Shown here one piece after another: positions 9,902-17,088 of a stretch of 64,000 nucleotides of DNA. Source of the DNA: Rhizobiaceae bacterium (lineage in GTDB: Bacteria > Pseudomonadota > Alphaproteobacteria > Rhizobiales > Rhizobiaceae). The stretch is from contig JAHBYW010000005.1 in the NCBI GenBank assembly GCA_019635755.1, positions 372,001 to 436,000 on the forward strand, given 5' to 3'. The notes below the pieces were generated by a model. That model was not told where the DNA came from and made no database searches. It saw nothing but the letters and a program-made list of their open reading frames with translations. The stretch's first letter is position 1, and every line of letters begins with the position of its first letter. The translations under genes and the position numbers were made by a program.

Positions 9902-9931
9902 CGGAATTAGGTAGCAAACTCAAACTTGGCC
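9902..9931 (+). repeat. Left terminal inverted repeat
   Basis: The outer 20 bases are CGGAATTAGGTAGCAAACTC. The 30-bp repeat matches the right end except at positions 23-25. Confidence 0.92.
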
Positions 9932-9992
9932 GCGCGCAACGTCATGCCGCGAGCTTGTTGGCAACGACGCATCTCAAGAGTAGAACCCGCAG

Positions 9993-10688
9993 ATGCAAAT
10001 ATCGATTTATTGCGATGAATCCTGTCATCTTCAGAATGACCGGATTCCGGTCATGGGACTGGGGGCGGTAGTTGCGCCGAAGGAGAGCGTGCGCGACCTC
10101 TCCGCCCAGTTAAAGACATTCAAGAGGGGTAGTCAGGCTGGCGGCGAGCTAAAATGGAGCAAGGTCTCGCCGTCAAAGATCGAATTCTATAAACAGATTG
10201 TTGACTGGTTTTTCATTGACAACCGCATTCGGTTTCGATGCCTGATCGTGCCTAACAAGGCGGGGCTTGATCATGCCAAGTACAACCAAGGGAGTCATGA
10301 CGATTTCATTTATAAGCAGTACTTTTCACTGCTCAGCAAGGTGCTCTCCCCACAAGACGAACATAATATATATATCGACATCAAGGACTCACGAAGTGCC
10401 AAAAAGGTAGCGACGCTTCGCGACATCCTCTGCAATAATAGGTACGATTTTACCGGAGAGATGATTGACCGGATCCAACATGTTCGGTCTCACGAAGTCG
10501 AATTGATGCAATTGGCCGACTTTCTGCTCGGTGCTGTGGTCTATCGAAACCGACATCTCGAAACGAGCGCCGCTAAGACGCAACTTGCAATGCAAATTGA
10601 AGCTCACATTGCGAGGTCGCTTTCGCGCTCAGCACCCCTCAGCGAGCAAAAGTTCAACGTGTTTGTATGGAAGCCGCGCGTGGCGTAG
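9993..10688 (+). CDS. DUF3800 domain protein (transposon passenger)
   Basis: A 231-residue protein with the DUF3800 layout: N-terminal YCDES (residues 6-10), ELKWSKV near 52, an acidic IYIDIKDSR segment near 128-136, and C-terminal QLADFLLGAVVYR near 171-183. The conserved acidic residues in these motifs resemble an RNase H-like metal site, as proposed for the family; activity is inferred, not shown. DUF3800 genes are common in mobile elements and defence loci. It lies 91 bp inside the left end, and the next gene starts 1 bp after its stop, so the two form a pair. Confidence 0.85.
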   Translation: MQISIYCDESCHLQNDRIPVMGLGAVVAPKESVRDLSAQLKTFKRGSQAGGELKWSKVSPSKIEFYKQIVDWFFIDNRIRFRCLIVPNKAGLDHAKYNQGSHDDFIYKQYFSLLSKVLSPQDEHNIYIDIKDSRSAKKVATLRDILCNNRYDFTGEMIDRIQHVRSHEVELMQLADFLLGAVVYRNRHLETSAAKTQLAMQIEAHIARSLSRSAPLSEQKFNVFVWKPRVA

Positions 10689-10689
10689 A

Positions 10690-11148
10690 ATGCCGTTCCC
10701 AGACCTCATAAATTGCAATGGCAATTGGAATGACGTCTGTGCGGCGCTTCACCAGATTTTTGACGCTACCTTCAACTGTAATCCGCCGCTGCGCATCAAC
10801 GGCAAGCGCGTCGTCTATGATGACCGTGTGATTGACGGGTTCGAGGAAGCGTTCTGGCACATGATCAGTCGAGGAAAGGGGAACAATCGGCTTCCCGATT
10901 TCCGCCGCGCCGAACGGATTACCTGGATTGCACCAATGTTGGCTTGCGGTCATCCCGATGTAACTCAGTTTCGAGATGCCCATGACAAAGGGGGGTTCAG
11001 CCTTTATTTTTGGGCAAAGGCTCACGACTTCGTGGTAATCCTGCGCGAGAAAAAAGGCGTGATCGTTTTCGTCACTGCGTTTTATACAGATCAACAATGG
11101 ATGCGTGACGACCTCGCGAAACGCGAAGCACGGGGCGCTCCCTTCTAG
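10690..11148 (+). CDS. Small protein, possible BECR-fold (barnase/EndoU/RelE-like) nuclease, transposon passenger
   Basis: A 152-residue protein whose ATG follows the DUF3800 stop codon by one base, implying translational coupling. The segments FRRAERITWIAPML (about residues 76-89) and FVVILREKKGVIVFVTAFY (about 115-133) resemble the RAxxIxWI and VVLRE-x-VTAY strands of phage barnase-EndoU-ColicinE5/D-RelE-like (PBECR) domains as I recall them. No database search was possible. If correct, it would be an RNase-type toxin or effector. Otherwise it is an unknown partner of DUF3800. Confidence 0.6.
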   Translation: MPFPDLINCNGNWNDVCAALHQIFDATFNCNPPLRINGKRVVYDDRVIDGFEEAFWHMISRGKGNNRLPDFRRAERITWIAPMLACGHPDVTQFRDAHDKGGFSLYFWAKAHDFVVILREKKGVIVFVTAFYTDQQWMRDDLAKREARGAPF

Positions 11149-11156
11149 AAATTACA

Positions 11157-11188
11157 AAAGCCGCCCCCCTTTCGGAAGTGACGGCTTT
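11157..11188. terminator. Possible terminator between convergent passenger and transposase operons
   Basis: AAAGCCG and CGGCTTT pair as a 7-bp stem around an 18-base loop, directly after the plus-strand passenger pair and facing the minus-strand genes. The remaining sequence to 11361 contains no gene. Confidence 0.4.
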
Positions 11189-11361
11189 CGAGCTCCTTCT
11201 GCCTTGGGCAGATGAACACTGCTAAGGTAGGTCCGATTGACGATTACGTCAATCGTGTCGCGATCATATTCAAGATTCAATGTCAAGATGATTTTTGAAT
11301 CGTTAATTCAAGGGGTTATGAGCCGTCTGAGTCGCTAACCTTCTCGAATGGTCGCCCGGTG

Positions 11362-11811
11362 TCACTTTTTTGCCATAGAGTCCGTTTGCCACACATACTC
11401 GCCTCGCAACTTTTCCGATGACCTCGTTACAAGTCCTGTGTCCCGCATCTGCCGCAGCGCCTTGCCTATCCTCTTCACAATGTCATTCATCATGCGCCGG
11501 TCGCGCCCGTCCTTGCCTTCGAGCTGCACAAGGCGTTCAGCAAGATCGCGCGATGTTGACGGGCCATGCTCTTTCAGTGACTGGCGAAGGAAGCTCCGAA
11601 GCTCGCCACGGTAGAACAGAACGATGCGAGGCGCGCGGCTGGCCTTCGTCATCAAGTCGCCATCGTAGCCGAGCGTTTCCAGCACGCGCTCAATACTCTC
11701 TAGATCGTTCGACAGGACCGCAACTTGCTCGCGTAGGTCGGCAAGGTTGGCGAGCATTTCGCCGCGCTTGCGGAGCAGGCCGGTAATGGTGTGATCGTAG
11801 CCTTCGGTCAT
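11362..11811 (-). CDS. Accessory protein coupled to the IS1595-type transposase
   Basis: A 149-residue hydrophilic protein of unknown function. Its ATG overlaps the transposase stop codon (ATGA), so translation is probably coupled. It has an N-terminal coiled-coil-like region (RKRGEMLANLADLREQVAVL and following, residues 14-47) and a C-terminal segment that could form a winged helix (DLAERLVQLEGKDGR to LVTRSSEKLRGEYVW). This suggests DNA binding or a role in transposition regulation, but that is inference. A longer frame upstream overlaps the transposase and was not used. Confidence 0.7.
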   Translation of the reverse strand: MTEGYDHTITGLLRKRGEMLANLADLREQVAVLSNDLESIERVLETLGYDGDLMTKASRAPRIVLFYRGELRSFLRQSLKEHGPSTSRDLAERLVQLEGKDGRDRRMMNDIVKRIGKALRQMRDTGLVTRSSEKLRGEYVWQTDSMAKK

Positions 11812-12773
11812 TTTACATTCCTCTGCCAATAGCCCTTCCACACGGGCGAAACAGGATGGTTGAGAGCGCCGCCAAGCAGTGCGAAGGCGTTCGCACCATT
11901 CGAGCGGCGGCGATGATCCTCCAGCCATGCAGCGTGGTTTGCGTACTGGTAGAGGTATTGCGGCGAGACGTGGTGGTGCTGGCCCGCGACCATGAGGCGA
12001 AGGCGGGAAAAGAAGCTCTCAACCTGGTTCGTGTGAACGCCGCCGCCGTAGCTGTAAGCTTCACTGTGGTTGATGCGATGCGCTACCAAATTGGCCGACA
12101 GCGCATCCCAATGGCTGGCTTCGTCGGCATAGAACACGCTGCCATTGCGAGCGACCGCCGATGCGATCGCAACGCCTTCGGCTTCGCTGTTGGCGACGAA
12201 GGTGTGAGTGCGGCCAGCGCGTTCACGGAGGGCCAGCACTACGCGACGCTTGCCGGTCTGGTTCTCGACGCGGCGACGATCAACGCGGTTGGCCTTGTTG
12301 TTGGCCGGGCGGATATGCCCGCCGAAGTATGCGCCGTCGATCTCGATCTCACCGCCAAGCGCTTCGTTGGCGATCTCAGCGGCGAGTGCTTCGCGTAGCT
12401 TGTGGCAAAGGACGAACGCGGTTTTGTGTTGGCAGTCCAGATCGCGGGAAAGCTGGAGGGCCGAAATGCCCTTCACCGAATTGACGAAGATGCAGATCGC
12501 GGCCAGTAGATCGGTGTAGGACATTTTGCGGGAGGCGAAGATGGTCCCGCTGGTGGCAGTGTACTGCTTGTTGCAGCCTAGGCAGCGGAAGGTCGGACGG
12601 TTCTTGATCGCCTTGCTTTCAACGCAGCCGCAGACAGGGCAGACCGGCTCGCCGCCAGTGGCTTCCCAACGGATACGCTTGAAGGTGTCCCGTGCCGCTT
12701 CCTCACCGTTCTGGTAAATGGTCTTAAGGCTGAGGGAGCGAGCTTCCCGGCTGAGTAAGAAGTGCTGCGCCAT
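11808..12773 (-). CDS. IS1595-family (ISXO2-like) DDE transposase
   Basis: A 321-residue transposase that moves the surrounding element. The N-terminal zinc ribbon is visible as CPVCGC and CLGC with spacing of about 19 residues. The catalytic core begins near residue 140 with EIEIDGAYFGG (first Asp) and continues with VFYADEASHWD (second Asp) and the C-terminal GGGVHTNQVESFFSRLR block (His/Asn-Glu motif typical of ISXO2-like transposases). The ribosome-binding GAGG lies in the arm of the upstream operator palindrome, so repression of translation initiation as well as transcription is possible. Confidence 0.95.
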   Translation of the reverse strand: MAQHFLLSREARSLSLKTIYQNGEEAARDTFKRIRWEATGGEPVCPVCGCVESKAIKNRPTFRCLGCNKQYTATSGTIFASRKMSYTDLLAAICIFVNSVKGISALQLSRDLDCQHKTAFVLCHKLREALAAEIANEALGGEIEIDGAYFGGHIRPANNKANRVDRRRVENQTGKRRVVLALRERAGRTHTFVANSEAEGVAIASAVARNGSVFYADEASHWDALSANLVAHRINHSEAYSYGGGVHTNQVESFFSRLRLMVAGQHHHVSPQYLYQYANHAAWLEDHRRRSNGANAFALLGGALNHPVSPVWKGYWQRNVK

Positions 12774-12783
12774 GTGAAACCAA

Positions 12784-12804
12784 CCTCAACGCTTTTCGTT
12801 GAGG
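12784..12804. promoter_or_regulatory. Operator palindrome 1 at the transposase start
   Basis: CCTCAACG-CTTTT-CGTTGAGG, a perfect 8-bp inverted repeat with a 5-bp spacer, 11 bp from the transposase ATG. It covers the transposase Shine-Dalgarno. It shares the core CAACG-N5-CGTTG with the second palindrome at 12835-12849. Confidence 0.7.
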
Positions 12805-12810
12805 TAAGTG

Positions 12811-12837
12811 GTAATACGTGATATCGCATGATGTCAA
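12811..12837 (-). promoter_or_regulatory. Predicted transposase promoter
   Basis: On the minus strand TTGACA (12837-12832) is followed after 15 bases by TATTAC (12816-12811). The -35 box sits inside operator palindrome 2 and the transcript start would fall beside palindrome 1. The short spacer lowers confidence. Confidence 0.5.
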
Positions 12838-12849
12838 CGGAAAACGTTG
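12835..12849. promoter_or_regulatory. Operator palindrome 2 between the divergent promoters
   Basis: CAACG-GAAAA-CGTTG, a perfect 5-bp inverted repeat with the same core and spacer length as palindrome 1. It overlaps the transposase -35 box and abuts the -35 box of the XRE gene. Confidence 0.65.
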
Positions 12850-12852
12850 GCG

Positions 12853-12881
12853 TTGACAAAATAATCTGGCGTCGGTTAAAA
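12853..12881 (+). promoter_or_regulatory. Predicted promoter of the XRE regulator
   Basis: TTGACA at 12853-12858 and TTAAAA at 12876-12881 with a 17-base spacer, 6 bp before the ATG at 12888. The short distance suggests a leaderless or very short-leader transcript if this promoter is used. Confidence 0.45.
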
Positions 12882-12887
12882 GGCGTC

Positions 12888-13124
12888 ATGTTATCACCTG
12901 AGCAAAGCCGCGCCGCACGGGCGTGGCTGGACTGGTCACAAGAGGACTTGGCGAAGCTGGCGAGCGTCTCGCTCAGCACCGTCCGAGACTTTGAAAAAGG
13001 CAGGCGAACGCCGATAACGAACAACCTCGACGCGATGCGCAAAGCCTTAGAGGCCAAGGGTGTGGCGTTCGAGAATGACGGCGACGGCAACGCCGTTGGG
13101 ATACGAGTTATCCCCACTGGTTGA
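12888..13124 (+). CDS. XRE-family helix-turn-helix regulator of the transposon
   Basis: A 78-residue one-domain regulator. The helix-turn-helix is seen as WSQEDLAKLASVSLSTVRDFE near residues 15-35, and the tail RKALEAKGVAFEND is typical of small transcriptional regulators of mobile elements. It diverges from the transposase; the 114 bp between them carry two matching palindromes and both promoters. It is therefore the likely autoregulator and transposase repressor. The ATG at 12888 was preferred because it begins the conserved LSPEQSRAARA segment. Confidence 0.85.
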   Translation: MLSPEQSRAARAWLDWSQEDLAKLASVSLSTVRDFEKGRRTPITNNLDAMRKALEAKGVAFENDGDGNAVGIRVIPTG

Positions 13125-13156
13125 GTCGGGAATAGGCTCGTGGTAATAAAAGCGAA

Positions 13157-13178
13157 GCGGGCGACTTTCGCCGCCCGC
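13157..13178. terminator. Hairpin after the XRE gene
   Basis: GCGGGCG and CGCCCGC form a 7-bp stem with an 8-base loop 33 bp after the XRE stop. There is no clear T tract, so termination is uncertain. The rest of the gap to 13358 shows no gene; it holds a 14-bp perfect palindrome at 13258-13271. Confidence 0.35.
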
Positions 13179-13257
13179 CATTGGTTACGATATCAAGCGC
13201 CTCGGAACCGATCCTGCCGGTAGGACGGCAGTCCGGATAACGCCGAGGCTCGGCATT

Positions 13258-13271
13258 GTACCCATGGGTAC
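13258..13271. repeat. 14-bp perfect palindrome
   Basis: GTACCCATGGGTAC in the non-coding gap between the XRE gene and the last passenger gene of the transposon. It could be a protein-binding site; nothing else supports a function. Confidence 0.5.
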
Positions 13272-13358
13272 CTCCAGTCTCCCGACACATACCAGTGCCG
13301 GGGTTGGCCGCGTGGCAGCGGAAGTGAATAGGCGAGCAGGGGGAGCCACGTCCGCCCC

Positions 13359-13871
13359 TTACTCGAACACCGATGAGGGGGTCTCACCGGTATCTTTTGT
13401 AGCGCTCGCCAGAAGATCGGCGGGCGCTTCGTCTTTTACGGCTGGCCTATCGCCCCATTCGAACGGGCCATAGCCGAAGCCTTTAAGGTTGTTCAGCCGC
13501 TGCGAGTTGCTGAGCATGGACGCCAGCGTCTTGCTCGGCACTTTGCCTCCCATCTCTATCTTGGCAGCTGCGAGCACCGGCAGCAGTTGCCCGGATGAGA
13601 ACCGCTTGCCTGTATGCCACATGTGGTCGAGTACAACCTTCTCGACCTGAGCGAGCTTCGAGTTCTCGCGGCTAGGGACCTTCTGCGGCACCGCCTTCAC
13701 GATGCGTGCTGGCGGTGGGTTTATTGCCTTGGCATCGGCTTCCTCGTCGGCGGCGTACTCCGCGATCAGCGCGGTCACGCGCTGGTACTTCCGAAACGCC
13801 GGGAGGCGCTCCAGTTCCTTCAGAAGGTCGTCGCGCTCGCGGCGCGCTGAGGGCAGAAAGTCATGTGCCAT
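13359..13871 (-). CDS. Unknown protein with possible C-terminal winged helix (transposon passenger)
   Basis: A 170-residue hydrophilic protein that I do not recognise. The N-terminal half is helical and charged (RRERDDLLKELERL near residue 11). The C-terminal half, from about residue 80, reads as a helical domain ending KGFGYGPFEW, reminiscent of HARE-HTH/winged-helix modules. The start ATG at 13871 is weakly supported (GGTGA upstream); a TTG at 13889 is an alternative. It lies 150 bp inside the right end of the element. Confidence 0.55.
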   Translation of the reverse strand: MAHDFLPSARRERDDLLKELERLPAFRKYQRVTALIAEYAADEEADAKAINPPPARIVKAVPQKVPSRENSKLAQVEKVVLDHMWHTGKRFSSGQLLPVLAAAKIEMGGKVPSKTLASMLSNSQRLNNLKGFGYGPFEWGDRPAVKDEAPADLLASATKDTGETPSSVFE

Positions 13872-14021
13872 AACATTCACCGATCCCAATTCACGGGCGG
13901 CTTATGGCAGTTCCCAAGCGTTAGTACAAGCCCTCCCGTTCCGGTTTTCACCAGAACACACATAGAACAGTGAACTAAGCAGGAACAAAACGGGAGCGTG
14001 CTTTCACAGAAGCGTGACCGT

Positions 14022-14051
14022 GGCCAGAATTGAGTTTGCTACCTAATTCCG
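14022..14051 (-). repeat. Right terminal inverted repeat
   Basis: Read inward on the minus strand it begins CGGAATTAGGTAGCAAACTC, the same outer 20 bases as the left end; 27 of 30 positions match overall. Confidence 0.92.
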
Positions 14052-14059
14052 CATTTCCG
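14052..14059 (+). repeat. Target site duplication, right copy
   Basis: CATTTCCG, identical to 9894-9901 at the other end of the element. Confidence 0.9.
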
Positions 14060-14705
14060 CCGCGCGGTGCTCGACGAGGTGGGCGGCTGGGACCCCTACA
14101 ACGTGACGGAGGATGCGGACCTCGGCCTCCGCATGGCGCGTTTCGGCTACCAGACCGGAACGATCACGCGTCCGACGCTGGAGGACGCGCCTGTCACCCT
14201 CAAGGCATGGCTGCCGCAGCGGACGCGCTGGTTCAAGGGCTGGTGCCAGACATGGCTCGTCCACATGCGCGAGCCGCGCCGGCTGTTGCGCGAGGTCGGG
14301 CCGGCCTCGTTCCTCATCGTGCAGATCCTCTTTCTCGGCATGGTGGTCTCGTCGCTGGCCCACCCGCTGCTCCTGCTGGGCGCAGTGGTGTTTTCTCTCC
14401 GGCTGGCCTTCGGCATGCCGCTCAGCACGGGCCAGTCCGTCCTGCTCCTCATCGACGTCGCGAACGTGGTGTGCGGCTATGCGTCGTTCCTCCTGCTCGG
14501 ATGGCAGACGATGACGCCGCGCGCGCGGCGTGGCTTCTGGCGGATCATCCTGTGGACACCCGTCTACTGGATGCTGATGTCGGCCGCTGCGTGGCGCGCC
14601 GTGTGGCAGCTGTGGCGGGCGCCGCATCTGTGGGAGAAAACGCCTCACCCGCGCCCGCAGCCGCTCGCGCCGATCCGGCGCGCCAATTCGCCAGCGAAGG
14701 CATGA
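14060..14705 (+). pseudogene. Glycosyltransferase family 2, C-terminal part, split by transposon
   Basis: The remaining 215 residues of the GT2 enzyme interrupted at 9901. When joined to the left fragment it reads GGTSNHFRRAVLDEVGGWD across the junction. It then continues with TEDADLG (catalytic-base motif) and QRTRWFKGW (acceptor/product-binding QxxRW), followed by hydrophobic membrane segments. These motifs are those of processive membrane glycosyltransferases such as cellulose synthase-like enzymes. Alone it lacks the nucleotide-sugar-binding half and must be inactive. Confidence 0.9.
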
Positions 14706-14739
14706 TCGAGATGTGCCGGCGACCCCTGCCGGACGGGAG

Positions 14740-15630
14740 CTACGCCTCGACGAACCCCGGACCCTCGCCGATGATCCTGGCGTCCTCGTCGCCGATTGCC
14801 GCGCGATCCCGGCCCTCATAGGGCAGCTGGAGGAGCAGCCGGCGGATGATCGCGATGCGCGCGCGCCGCTTGTCGTTGGCGCGCACGATCATCCAGGGGG
14901 CATGGCGCGTGTGCGTTCGCGCCAGCATGAGGTCGCGCTTGGCCGTGTAGTCGTCCCACCGGGACATGCCGGCGATGTCGATCGGGGAGAACTTCCAGTT
15001 CTTGAGCGGGCTGTGCCGGCGGTCGTGAAAGCGCTTCAACTGCATTTCCTGGCCGATGCTCAGCCAGAACTTGAAGAAATGGATGCCGTCGCCGACGATC
15101 ATCCGCTCGAAGGTCGGCGCCTCGGCCAGGAAGGCCTCGTGCTGTGCGGGCGTGCAGAAGCCCATCACCGGCTCGACTCCGGCGCGATTGTACCAGGAGC
15201 GGTCGAACGTCACCACTTCGCCGGCGGTGGGGAAGTGGCTGACATAGCGCTGGAAATACCACTGGCTGCGCTCCACGTCGGTGGGCTTGGGCAATGCCAC
15301 GTTCCGCGCCGAGCGCGGGTTCATGTTCTGGCGGAGCGCGTTGATCGCTCCGCCCTTGCCCGCCGCGTCGCGGCCCTCGAAGAGCACGACGACGCGCCCG
15401 CCCGTGGCCTGCAGCCAGGCCTGCATCTTGACCAGTTCGATCTGCAGTGCCTCGAGGAGCGGGCCGTACTTCTTGCGCTTGAGCTTTTCCTCGTAGGGGT
15501 ACCCGCCCGACTGCAGCGCCTTCTTGTCCACCCAGTCCGGAAGCTCCGGATCGTTGATGTCGAAGCTTCGCTTCTTGCCGGCGACGACGAGGTCGATCGC
15601 GGCGGACTCCGGACGGTCGGGCTTGCTCAT
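14740..15630 (-). CDS. ppk2: Polyphosphate kinase 2
   Basis: A 296-residue PPK2-family enzyme, which transfers phosphate between polyphosphate and nucleotides. The Walker A motif is [11 protein letters not shown] and the lid/Walker B region includes [17 protein letters not shown]. The length fits a single-domain (class I-like) PPK2. It is convergent with the split glycosyltransferase, and lies beside phoR and phoU on the other strand, a phosphate-related neighbourhood. Confidence 0.94.
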   Translation of the reverse strand: MSKPDRPESAAIDLVVAGKKRSFDINDPELPDWVDKKALQSGGYPYEEKLKRKKYGPLLEALQIELVKMQAWLQATGGRVVVLFEGRDAAGKGGAINALRQNMNPRSARNVALPKPTDVERSQWYFQRYVSHFPTAGEVVTFDRSWYNRAGVEPVMGFCTPAQHEAFLAEAPTFERMIVGDGIHFFKFWLSIGQEMQLKRFHDRRHSPLKNWKFSPIDIAGMSRWDDYTAKRDLMLARTHTRHAPWMIVRANDKRRARIAIIRRLLLQLPYEGRDRAAIGDEDARIIGEGPGFVEA

Positions 15631-15727
15631 GGTCGGACTTCCCTCTCCACCCGGTCATGCTATTGGGGAGCGCCGACGCGGGCAAGTTCCCGGACGGGTC
15701 GGCGGCACTGGCGATCGGACGCTTCGC

Positions 15728-16999
15728 ATGACCGAGACGACGCCTGAAGGTCGCGCCCGGCGCTGGCGGGCCATCCTTGCCGGCCGGTTGCGGCGCTCGC
15801 GCTGGGTGCTGCTCGCCGCCCTCGCGGCGTGCCTGGTCCTGGCGGTCGCGGGTGGCGTGGCTCCGTGGGTCACTGCCGTGGCCGCGGCCGTCGTGATGGT
15901 CTCCGCCGCGCTGCCTGCGCCGCGGTTGCCGGCATCCTCGGCCGCGGACGGCGCGGGTGCGGAGGACGGCGATCTCGCCGCATTGTCGGCGGGCCAGCTC
16001 GCGGCCGCCGTGCCCGACCCTCTGGTCATCTTCGACCGCCGCGGCATCGTCCTCCACGCCAATGCCGCGGCCTCGGCGACGTTCGCTGTCCGCCCCGGCC
16101 TCGTGCTGGCCATGAAGTTCCGGGCGCCCGAGATGCAGGCACTGATCGCCGAAGTTCTCGACGAAGGCACCGGCACCGGGGTGGTCGACTATGTCGAGCG
16201 GGTGCCGCTGGAGCGCTTCTTCCGCGTTACCGCGACGCCCCTCGGCGACGGCGCCGGGCTTTTCGCCCTGCTCTTCAAGGACCAGGGGGAGGCGCGCCGC
16301 ATCGACCGCATGCGCGCCGATTTCATCGCCAATGCGAGCCATGAGCTGCGCACGCCGCTGGCCTCGATCGCCGGCTTCATCGAGACGCTGCGCGGACCGG
16401 CACGCGACGACCCCGCGGCGCGGGAGCAGTTCCTGTCGATCATGCACGATCAGACGGGCCGGATGGCGCGTCTGATCGACGACCTGCTGTCGCTGTCCCG
16501 GCTGGAGATGAAGCCGCTCAATCCCGGCGGCATGCCGGTCGACCTGGCAGAGACGGTCGACGCGGTGATCGGGTCGCTGTCGCCGCTGGCGGCGGATGTG
16601 GGCGTGGAGGTCGTGCGGCGGTATCCGGGCGGCGGCGTCGACGTGCCGGGCAGCCGCGACGAGCTGTTCCAGGTCTTCGAGAACCTGCTCGAGAATGCCT
16701 GCAAATACGGGCGCGGCGGCGGCAAGGTCGAGGTCACCATTGCGGTCGATCGCGCGCTGGGCGAGGCGATGGTGTCGTTTCGCGACTTCGGTCCCGGCAT
16801 CGCAGAGGAACACATCCCGCGCGTGACCGAGCGGTTCTATCGTGTCGACGTCGAGACGAGCCGGGGCCAGAAGGGCACAGGCCTCGGCCTCGCCATCGTC
16901 AAGCACATCCTGACGCGGCATGGCGGCAGGCTGACCATCCGCTCCACGCCCGGCGAGGGGGCCGAATTCACGGCGCACCTGCCGCTGGGTTCTCGCTGA
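15728..16999 (+). CDS. phoR: Phosphate-regulon type sensor histidine kinase
   Basis: A 423-residue membrane kinase of PhoR type. Two hydrophobic segments lie near residues 23-60, then a PAS region (PDPLVIFDRRGIVLHAN near 97-113), the HisKA domain with phospho-acceptor His205 in NASHELRTPLAS, and a HATPase with N, G1 and G2 boxes (ENLLENACKYG, FGPGI, GTGLGLAIVKHI). In alphaproteobacteria phoR usually precedes pstSCAB-phoU-phoB; here phoU follows directly and pst and phoB are absent. The ATG at 15728 starts the conserved protein; earlier in-frame codons overlap the ppk2 start region. Confidence 0.88.
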   Translation: MTETTPEGRARRWRAILAGRLRRSRWVLLAALAACLVLAVAGGVAPWVTAVAAAVVMVSAALPAPRLPASSAADGAGAEDGDLAALSAGQLAAAVPDPLVIFDRRGIVLHANAAASATFAVRPGLVLAMKFRAPEMQALIAEVLDEGTGTGVVDYVERVPLERFFRVTATPLGDGAGLFALLFKDQGEARRIDRMRADFIANASHELRTPLASIAGFIETLRGPARDDPAAREQFLSIMHDQTGRMARLIDDLLSLSRLEMKPLNPGGMPVDLAETVDAVIGSLSPLAADVGVEVVRRYPGGGVDVPGSRDELFQVFENLLENACKYGRGGGKVEVTIAVDRALGEAMVSFRDFGPGIAEEHIPRVTERFYRVDVETSRGQKGTGLGLAIVKHILTRHGGRLTIRSTPGEGAEFTAHLPLGSR

Positions 17000-17015
17000 C
17001 CGGCAGGAGGAGAGC

Positions 17016-17037
17016 CGCGCGGTCCGCGCGTTCTTTT
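17016..17037 (+). terminator. Probable intrinsic terminator between phoR and phoU
   Basis: CGCGCG-GTC-CGCGCG hairpin followed by TTCTTTT, placed 17 bp after the phoR stop and 52 bp before phoU. Confidence 0.5.
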
Positions 17038-17088
17038 CGCCGTCATGTCGGTGGCGTATCCTGCTGCCAGACCTGGCCGGAGACCTGA

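Larger units (their letters stand above)
9902..14051. mobile_element. IS1595-type transposon with passenger genes (4150 bp)
   Basis: The element is bounded by 30-bp terminal inverted repeats (27 of 30 matching) and an 8-bp direct target duplication, CATTTCCG. Between them lie a DUF3800 gene and a likely nuclease partner on the plus strand, an accessory gene and the transposase on the minus strand, an XRE regulator on the plus strand, and one unknown minus-strand gene. Base composition is visibly lower in GC than the flanks. The insertion splits a GT2 gene; removing the element plus one target copy restores the coding frame exactly, which indicates a recent, clean transposition. IS1595-family elements are known to carry passenger genes. 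Confidence 0.93.

Noticed and set aside
9902-14051. Composite transposon, integron or genomic island
   Set aside because: There is only one transposase and one pair of ends, with no integrase, no attC-like site and no tRNA target. A single IS1595-type unit with passengers explains everything.
14816-16978. A 720-codon minus-strand frame over phoR and ppk2
   Set aside because: It covers ppk2 in another frame and phoR in antisense, and has a low-complexity Arg-rich translation. Both real genes have clear motifs.
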